This document shows, piece by piece, positions 58,993-64,000 of a stretch of 64,000 nucleotides of DNA (positions are counted from its first letter, which is position 1; each line of letters opens with the position of its first letter). The notes beneath the pieces were generated by a model. It did no database searches. It saw nothing but the letters and a program-made list of their open reading frames with translations, and was not told the origin of the DNA. Origin of the DNA: Bacteroidales bacterium MB20-C3-3. Its GTDB lineage: Bacteria > Bacteroidota > Bacteroidia > Bacteroidales > UBA932. The stretch lies in assembly GCA_035609245.1 (NCBI GenBank), contig CP141202.1, forward strand, positions 1,984,001 through 2,048,000, read 5' to 3'. Position numbers and translations under genes: made by a program.

Positions 58993-60777
58993 ATGGAAAA
59001 AAGAAAATTGCAGATGATGAGGGGATACATGAAAGAGATGGCTATCTCTGCCTTTATCGTGCCATCAAATGACCCCCATTTTGGAGAGTATATTCAGGAG
59101 CACTTCAACTGCCGGACTTGGTTATCGGGATTTACAGGCTCTGCAGGTACTTTGGCAATTACTCAGACTGAGGCAGCTCTCTGGACCGATTCAAGATATT
59201 TTATACAAGCTGAAAAAGAGCTTGATGGCTCAGGGATAGAGTTAAAGAAAATGAGGGTTGCCGGAACCGAAACTATTGAGCAGTGGATAGCTCAGAGACT
59301 CGAAAACAACCAGAGTGTAGGTATTGATTCATCTCTCTTCTCTTTCACAGAGTATAACTCATTGAAATTAGCATTTAACAACCTCAATATTCAACTCTGT
59401 AATGACCCTTTTGAAACAATCTGGACAGAGAGACCTCCACTGAAATTTAGTCCTGTATCATTGCTTTCCGAGGAGTACACCGGAGAAAGTGTAAAATCAA
59501 AACACAACAGACTTAAAACATTATTAAATGTTGAAGGGCAGTTTCTCTATATTATATCATCCTGCGATGAGATAGCATGGTTATGTAATATCAGGGGGAG
59601 AGATATTCCTTACAACCCTTTACCTCTTTCGTATGCTGCAGTTTCGGCAGAGAAGATTTTTTTATTTGTGGACAGCTCCTCTTTTACTCTTCAGGATAAA
59701 AGAGCGCTTGAGAGAGATGATGTTGTGATAATGCCGTATGATACATTTTCGTCATTTATCACAGACTATCCGGAGAGAGCTTTGAGAATTGCCAATCCGG
59801 ACAAAATTTCAATAAGGAATTACAACAGCGCTGTTAAAGGAGGAGCAAGATTTCAGCTTGATCAAATACGAGGAGGAGCTGTAACTATGCTAAAAGCTAT
59901 CAAGAATCAGGTTGAGCAGGAGGGTTTCAGAAAGGCTATGATTCACGACGGAATTGCATGGGTTAAAACTTTGCGAGCAATTGAAGAGAAGCTTAACTCA
60001 GATAAAAGAGTCACTGAAAAAGATATTGCAACCCTGTTCTCAGATTTCAGATCATTAAGTCCGCTTTACAAAGGAGAGAGTTTTGCCCCAATTGTTGCTT
60101 TTGGTTCCAATGCAGCTCTTCCTCATTACTCTCCATCATCAGAAGATGTTTTAATTTCAAAAGTGGGTCTTCTGCTTATGGATACCGGAGGTCAATATCT
60201 TTGCGGAACAACAGATACAACAAGAACAATAGCAGTTGGTCCGCTCACATATGAGCAACGACGGGATTATACCTTAATTTTAAAAGGTATGATAAATTTA
60301 TCCAAGGCAAGATTCCTTAAAGGAACAAGAGGAACTCAGCTTGATTTTCTGGCAAGGGGACCAATCTCATCTTCCGGAAAAATTTACATGCATGGAACAG
60401 GACACGGAATTGGCCACTATCTGTGTGTGCACGAGGGCCCTCAAAGTATAAGAATGGAGGAGAATCCCGTAGCGATTGAGCCAGGAATGGTTATCTCTAA
60501 CGAACCTGCAGTTTATCAGCCAGGAGAGTACGGTATAAGAATTGAAAATGTAATTCTTTGTCAGAAATGGATGGAGACAGAGAGTGGAATATTTAATGAA
60601 TTTGAAACACTTACTTTTGTCCCTATTGATACAAACCCTGTAATCAGGGAATTACTGTGTGATGAGGAGATAAAATGGTTAAACAAATACCATTCAATGG
60701 TTTTTGAAAAACTATCGCCTGCGCTGGAGCCAAAAGAGGTAGATTGGCTATCTGACAGGTGCAAGGAGATCAATTGA
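58993..60777 (+). CDS. M24B Xaa-Pro aminopeptidase
   Basis: 594 residues from ATG 58993; the in-frame ATG at 58897 lies upstream of the promoter and inside rbr. Two creatinase-like N-terminal domains (1-310; IVPSNDPHFGEYIQEHFNCR) precede the pita-bread catalytic domain. That domain has metal ligands in LLLMDTGGQYLCGTTDTTRT (two Asp), HGTGHGIGHYLCVHEGP (His), ISNEPAVY (Glu) and IRIENVILC (Glu). It removes N-terminal residues before proline; the three-domain form resembles eukaryotic-type APP1. It converges with the LysM gene with a 30-base overlap of the 3' ends. Confidence 0.92.
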   Translation: MEKRKLQMMRGYMKEMAISAFIVPSNDPHFGEYIQEHFNCRTWLSGFTGSAGTLAITQTEAALWTDSRYFIQAEKELDGSGIELKKMRVAGTETIEQWIAQRLENNQSVGIDSSLFSFTEYNSLKLAFNNLNIQLCNDPFETIWTERPPLKFSPVSLLSEEYTGESVKSKHNRLKTLLNVEGQFLYIISSCDEIAWLCNIRGRDIPYNPLPLSYAAVSAEKIFLFVDSSSFTLQDKRALERDDVVIMPYDTFSSFITDYPERALRIANPDKISIRNYNSAVKGGARFQLDQIRGGAVTMLKAIKNQVEQEGFRKAMIHDGIAWVKTLRAIEEKLNSDKRVTEKDIATLFSDFRSLSPLYKGESFAPIVAFGSNAALPHYSPSSEDVLISKVGLLLMDTGGQYLCGTTDTTRTIAVGPLTYEQRRDYTLILKGMINLSKARFLKGTRGTQLDFLARGPISSSGKIYMHGTGHGIGHYLCVHEGPQSIRMEENPVAIEPGMVISNEPAVYQPGEYGIRIENVILCQKWMETESGIFNEFETLTFVPIDTNPVIRELLCDEEIKWLNKYHSMVFEKLSPALEPKEVDWLSDRCKEIN

Positions 60778-62175
60778 ATAATCCGGTCTGAATACAATAA
60801 TTCTTACACCAAAGTTGATAACACCCATGGTATTGTCTCTCCTTTTGAATCTAAGGTCAGACTGGAGAAGTCTTGTCGATTTGTATTCGTCAATATTATC
60901 TGCAAATGAGGGACCCTCATTCTTTAAAATATCAAGAAAGTATTTTCCTGTATCGTACGCCTGAAATGCGTATGGGGTTGGCTCAGTTCCAAAAAGCGCC
61001 CTGTATCTTGAAAGAAATCTCTTAACATCTTCGCGACTATAGTCAACAAAGTACTGGAGAGCAAGATGAAGATTCATACTGTGGTAGTAATCAATATCTA
61101 CACTCTCAAAATTTCTCCATCTGGGAAGCCCAAAGAGTGTGATTTTATATCCACTTCTGGTAGAGATAAGGTTAAGGTTTCTAAGAATATCAGAGACAAA
61201 TGCTTCAGATTCAGAGATTATAATGACAGAATTGTCGTTATTTGTGCTTAGAAGATTTGTTATCTGATCTCTAACCAATCTGCCTTCAAGCAGAGCGTAA
61301 GAAAATTCTTTAAAAGCTATTCCGTTTTCATTAAGTATTGATCTTGTAAGTTGAAGCATCTCTGCATCTCTCCCTCCCTTTTCATAAAATAGAGTGATCT
61401 GAGATCCGTATGGAATCGATTTTAACAGTGTTCTTTGCTGCTCTTCTGCAGTAACGGGGAGTTGATAAAAAAATCTGTTTTCACTAATGTATTTTTCTGC
61501 TGCAGGATCCATTGGTGAGATTACCGGGATATCCCTCTCTCCGGCAAAATCAAGAATTCCTTCAATCTCAGAGGCAAAAACAGGTCCAACGATCAGTTCA
61601 CTATTATTGAGTTTTCCGGTTGCAACAATTTGATATGAGTTCTGGTACTCCTTGTTGTCAATTACCTCAAGATTAATGGACATTCCGGAATCTTTGGCAT
61701 CATTAACGGCCATTAGAAAACCATGATAAAAATCTATGAAATTTGATACTGGATTTTGTTCATTCAAATTTCTTGAATTAACAGGGAGAATCAATGATAT
61801 TTTGTGTACATAATCTCTTCCCGGAATAAACCGCATCCTCTTCTCAGGGAGGCTCTTTTCAACAATATCCTCCTGAACGGATATCTCCTCCTCTGGTACC
61901 GGTGGTGCCCCAATCCTGATAAAAAGAATATCACCTGTCTTTAAACCTTCAGATGCTTTTGGATTGTCATTTATAAGGCTGTTCACATTTATATTATATG
62001 CTTTTGATATAGAGAAGAGCGTCTCTCTTTGTTGCACTTTGTGCACAAAAAATTCGCCACTCTCATTTCTGATCTTCTCGGTGGAGATTGTTACTTTAGG
62101 AGGAGTGTACTGAGCAGTAGCACAGCCGCCTGTAATAATCATAACCAAAAGTAATATAATACTTAGTCTGTTCAT
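60748..62175 (-). CDS. LysM lipoprotein with periplasmic-binding-like domain
   Basis: 475 residues. Lipobox IITGGC (Cys about 18). A LysM motif follows (about 43-88: [20 protein letters not shown], then LKTGDILFI), which binds peptidoglycan. After a linker comes a type I periplasmic-binding-like domain (about 120-460; [40 protein letters not shown]), as in LpoA-type or Leu/Ile/Val-binding relatives. It is likely an outer-membrane lipoprotein that monitors or activates cell-wall synthesis; that is inference. Its start overlaps the purC stop by four bases. Confidence 0.82.
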   Translation of the reverse strand: MNRLSIILLLVMIITGGCATAQYTPPKVTISTEKIRNESGEFFVHKVQQRETLFSISKAYNINVNSLINDNPKASEGLKTGDILFIRIGAPPVPEEEISVQEDIVEKSLPEKRMRFIPGRDYVHKISLILPVNSRNLNEQNPVSNFIDFYHGFLMAVNDAKDSGMSINLEVIDNKEYQNSYQIVATGKLNNSELIVGPVFASEIEGILDFAGERDIPVISPMDPAAEKYISENRFFYQLPVTAEEQQRTLLKSIPYGSQITLFYEKGGRDAEMLQLTRSILNENGIAFKEFSYALLEGRLVRDQITNLLSTNNDNSVIIISESEAFVSDILRNLNLISTRSGYKITLFGLPRWRNFESVDIDYYHSMNLHLALQYFVDYSREDVKRFLSRYRALFGTEPTPYAFQAYDTGKYFLDILKNEGPSFADNIDEYKSTRLLQSDLRFKRRDNTMGVINFGVRIIVFRPDYSIDLLAPVR

Positions 62176-63122
62176 AGCCTCGCAAGCATATTGTTTATGT
62201 TTGTCTCAATGCGTTCGTAAATATCTTCTGAATCTTCTGATCTGCAGAAATCTGCACCGGTGATATGTTCAAAAAGTTCAATATATCTTTCAGAAATAGA
62301 GTTTACAATAGCATCTGTCATTTCCGGGACTCTCTGACCCTCTTTGCCGGAAAAACCATTATCCATCAGCCACTCTCTGACAAACTCCTTGGATAGTTGT
62401 CTCTGTTGCTCCCCTTTGTCAAAAAGAGTTTGGTAGCTCTCACTGTAGAAGTATCTGGAGGAGTCCGGAGTATGAATCTCATCAATCAGGTAAATTGTAT
62501 CACCCTTTTTACCAAACTCGTATTTTGTATCTACAAGAATTAATCCCCTCTCCTCAGCAATTTCGCTCCCCCTTTTAAAAAGATCAAGTGAATATTTTTC
62601 AAGCATTTCGTACTCCTCAACAGAAACCAGCCCTTTAGAGATAATCTCCTCTTTTGAAATATCTTCATCATGAGCACCAAGCTCGGCCTTAGTGGTAGGT
62701 GTAACAATTGGCCGGGCAAAGGCCTCATGCTCCTTCATCCCTTCAGGAATAGGAACGCCGCAGATTTGTCTGGCTCCTGCTTTATAAGCTCTCCAGGAAC
62801 TGCCGGTAAGATATCCTCTGACAATCATTTCAACAGGATATCCTGTGCATTTGTGACCAATTGTAACCATTGGGTCCGGAGAGGCAATTTTCCAGTTGGG
62901 TACTATGTCTGAAGTCAGGTCTAAAAACCTTGACGCAATCTGATTAAGAACTTGTCCTTTAAACGGAATTCCCTTAGGTAACACTACATCAAATGCAGAG
63001 ATCCTGTCTGTTGCGATCATAACAAGGTAATCATCTCCAATGCTGTAAACATCTCTTACTTTACCTACATACTTACCGGTCTGATTTTTAAAATTGAATT
63101 CTGTTCTGGTTATTGCCTTCAT
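62172..63122 (-). CDS. purC: SAICAR synthetase
   Basis: 316 residues, the long PurC type. [20 protein letters not shown] (about 18-37) is the ATP-grasp start, followed by [38 protein letters not shown]-like RGYLTGSSW and [12 protein letters not shown], and [16 protein letters not shown] with the metal Asp/Glu. It joins aspartate to CAIR in purine synthesis. It is four bases from the genes on both sides (overlaps of 4 bases each) in an operon with the glycosyltransferase and LysM lipoprotein, an unrelated grouping. Confidence 0.95.
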   Translation of the reverse strand: MKAITRTEFNFKNQTGKYVGKVRDVYSIGDDYLVMIATDRISAFDVVLPKGIPFKGQVLNQIASRFLDLTSDIVPNWKIASPDPMVTIGHKCTGYPVEMIVRGYLTGSSWRAYKAGARQICGVPIPEGMKEHEAFARPIVTPTTKAELGAHDEDISKEEIISKGLVSVEEYEMLEKYSLDLFKRGSEIAEERGLILVDTKYEFGKKGDTIYLIDEIHTPDSSRYFYSESYQTLFDKGEQQRQLSKEFVREWLMDNGFSGKEGQRVPEMTDAIVNSISERYIELFEHITGADFCRSEDSEDIYERIETNINNMLARL

Positions 63123-64000
63123 ATTGTTTTATACAAATTAATCAGTTTATCTGTGAAACTTTTCCATGAGAGTTTTTCTCTCTCTCTTTCAATGTTGGTT
63201 ACAAAGTTACCAATTTTACCGGAATTGAAATAATCCTCAATGGCTCGTGAAACTAGTACCGGTTCAGCTTTATCTACAACAATTCCTGTGCCCGGACCCT
63301 CAATTGCCTCTTTAAGGCCTCCTACATTTGTTGTTATCATAGGAAGACCAAAGTGATAAGAGATAGCGCTTATGCCACTTTGGGTTGCTGTTCTGTAGGG
63401 CAGAACACACACATCTGCTGATGAGAAAAAAGAGGGAACCTCGTTATCAGAAATATAGCTTGTGAAAAGTTTAATTCTCTCCCTGTTTGGAGAGGACTCA
63501 ATCAACTTCTCATATTTTTCAAAGCTGCCATAAGGTTCACCCGCTACAATCAATTGATATGAATCATCCAGAGATGAGAACGCCTCAAGCAGTATATCTA
63601 ACCCCTTGTACTCCCTGATTAGTCCAAAAAACAGAATGTTTCTCTTGTTTGGTGCTATTCCAAGCTTTCTGCATGCCTCGCTTCTCTCCATTTTGTTCCC
63701 AAAATGGTTGTACAACGGGTGAGGAGTACTTATGAAATTAGCATCAGGCTTAAATTTTTGAAGATCTTTGCCTACAGCGTCAGAGAGAACAATAAAAGCG
63801 TCTGATGCTCCCAGGAAATATTTAGTAAATGGCTTGTCAAAGAATCGCTCTTCGTGAGGGATAACATTATCAAGTATTGATATAACCTTTGTTTGTGATG
63901 ATATATGTCTGGCGACATATCCAAGAGATGGTGCAAACCAGGACATCCAGTATCTCATAATTAGAAGATCAGGATTCCACTCTCTGATAATTTTTGAGGT
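63119..64000 (-). CDS. Glycosyltransferase (GT4-like), 5' end outside window
   Basis: The frame runs open through the right edge of the window ([18 protein letters not shown] before the first internal ATG at 63958), so the start is missing. The visible 293 residues are the C-terminal GT-B half: [21 protein letters not shown] (donor-side motif), [34 protein letters not shown] and [20 protein letters not shown], a typical GT4 end with the EX7E region altered to [13 protein letters not shown]. The acceptor is unknown. It ends overlapping purC by four bases. Confidence 0.85.
   Translation of the reverse strand, partial: TSKIIREWNPDLLIMRYWMSWFAPSLGYVARHISSQTKVISILDNVIPHEERFFDKPFTKYFLGASDAFIVLSDAVGKDLQKFKPDANFISTPHPLYNHFGNKMERSEACRKLGIAPNKRNILFFGLIREYKGLDILLEAFSSLDDSYQLIVAGEPYGSFEKYEKLIESSPNRERIKLFTSYISDNEVPSFFSSADVCVLPYRTATQSGISAISYHFGLPMITTNVGGLKEAIEGPGTGIVVDKAEPVLVSRAIEDYFNSGKIGNFVTNIEREREKLSWKSFTDKLINLYKTI

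Noticed and set aside
1-64000. CRISPR arrays, rRNA genes, complete insertion sequences.
   Set aside because: No regularly spaced short repeats, rRNA sequence or transposase gene could be recognised; the only long repeat is the tandem duplication of subunit genes.

Overview
The window looks like a chromosomal segment of an anaerobic, fermentative member of the Bacteroidetes, most likely order Bacteroidales. The evidence is the repeated Bacteroidetes promoter signature (-33 TTTG / -7 TAnnTTTG), split mutA/mutB methylmalonyl-CoA mutase genes, a Bacteroidetes-type omega subunit and BamD, an OMP_b-brl_3 type TonB-dependent receptor, membrane-anchored AraC regulators, [FeFe] hydrogenases and a rubrerythrin. 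I cannot place it to family or genus from the sequence alone.

Layout. 1-2457: the 3' part of a PhzF-like isomerase and two overlapping YitT membrane proteins. 2473-8342: a methionine/threonine operon, metY-metX-thrA-asd. It is preceded by a consensus promoter and an unannotated 13-codon leader peptide in which 7 codons are Met; these Met codons are complementary to the region just upstream of the metY start. 8373-10193: parE. 10174-11779 (minus): two AraC-type regulators, divergent from 12057-16418, a hydrogen module made of a group B-like [FeFe] hydrogenase, a PAS-containing sensory-type [FeFe] hydrogenase homologue and a SpoIIE/PP2C-type phosphatase, followed by an SMP-30-like secreted protein.

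17353-26347 is the most unusual region. It holds six DUF4402-type secreted pilin-like subunits, a PapD-like periplasmic chaperone, a divergent minor subunit, and a 969-residue usher-like outer-membrane protein with a C-terminal SPOR domain. It reads as a chaperone-usher-type surface-fibre system in a phylum better known for other pili. Two of the subunit genes sit in a tandem duplication containing a 690-bp block that is identical base for base, beside diverged patches, which suggests gene conversion. The promoter regions of three units carry a TTTACA-N3/4-TGTAAA dyad.

26348-31807 (minus): a sigma-54-type response regulator, then the methylmalonyl-CoA mutase operon (mutA-mutB) with a strong terminator. 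31937-39821: housekeeping and envelope genes (a Spy-like protein, lptB, dnaX, an M16 peptidase, an O-methyltransferase, a transglutaminase-like lipoprotein, efp). 39918-44136: tRNA-Phe followed by an accessory patch of three P-loop ATPases of the DUF234/DUF4143 type, one of them truncated at its 5' end. 44228-52723: a metallophosphoesterase lipoprotein, a membrane AraC regulator, a TonB-dependent receptor, a small beta-barrel protein, a glutathione peroxidase, a LytTR membrane regulator and a DUF6051 hydrolase. 52731-58291 (minus): a probable operon (nucleoside-recognition membrane protein, trxB, bamD, rpoZ, recN, nagB). 58332-64000: rubrerythrin, an M24 aminopeptidase, a LysM/periplasmic-binding lipoprotein, purC and the 3' part of a glycosyltransferase that runs off the window.

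All family calls come from reading motifs and remembered family features; no database search was run. I saw no CRISPR array, no rRNA and no intact insertion sequence.
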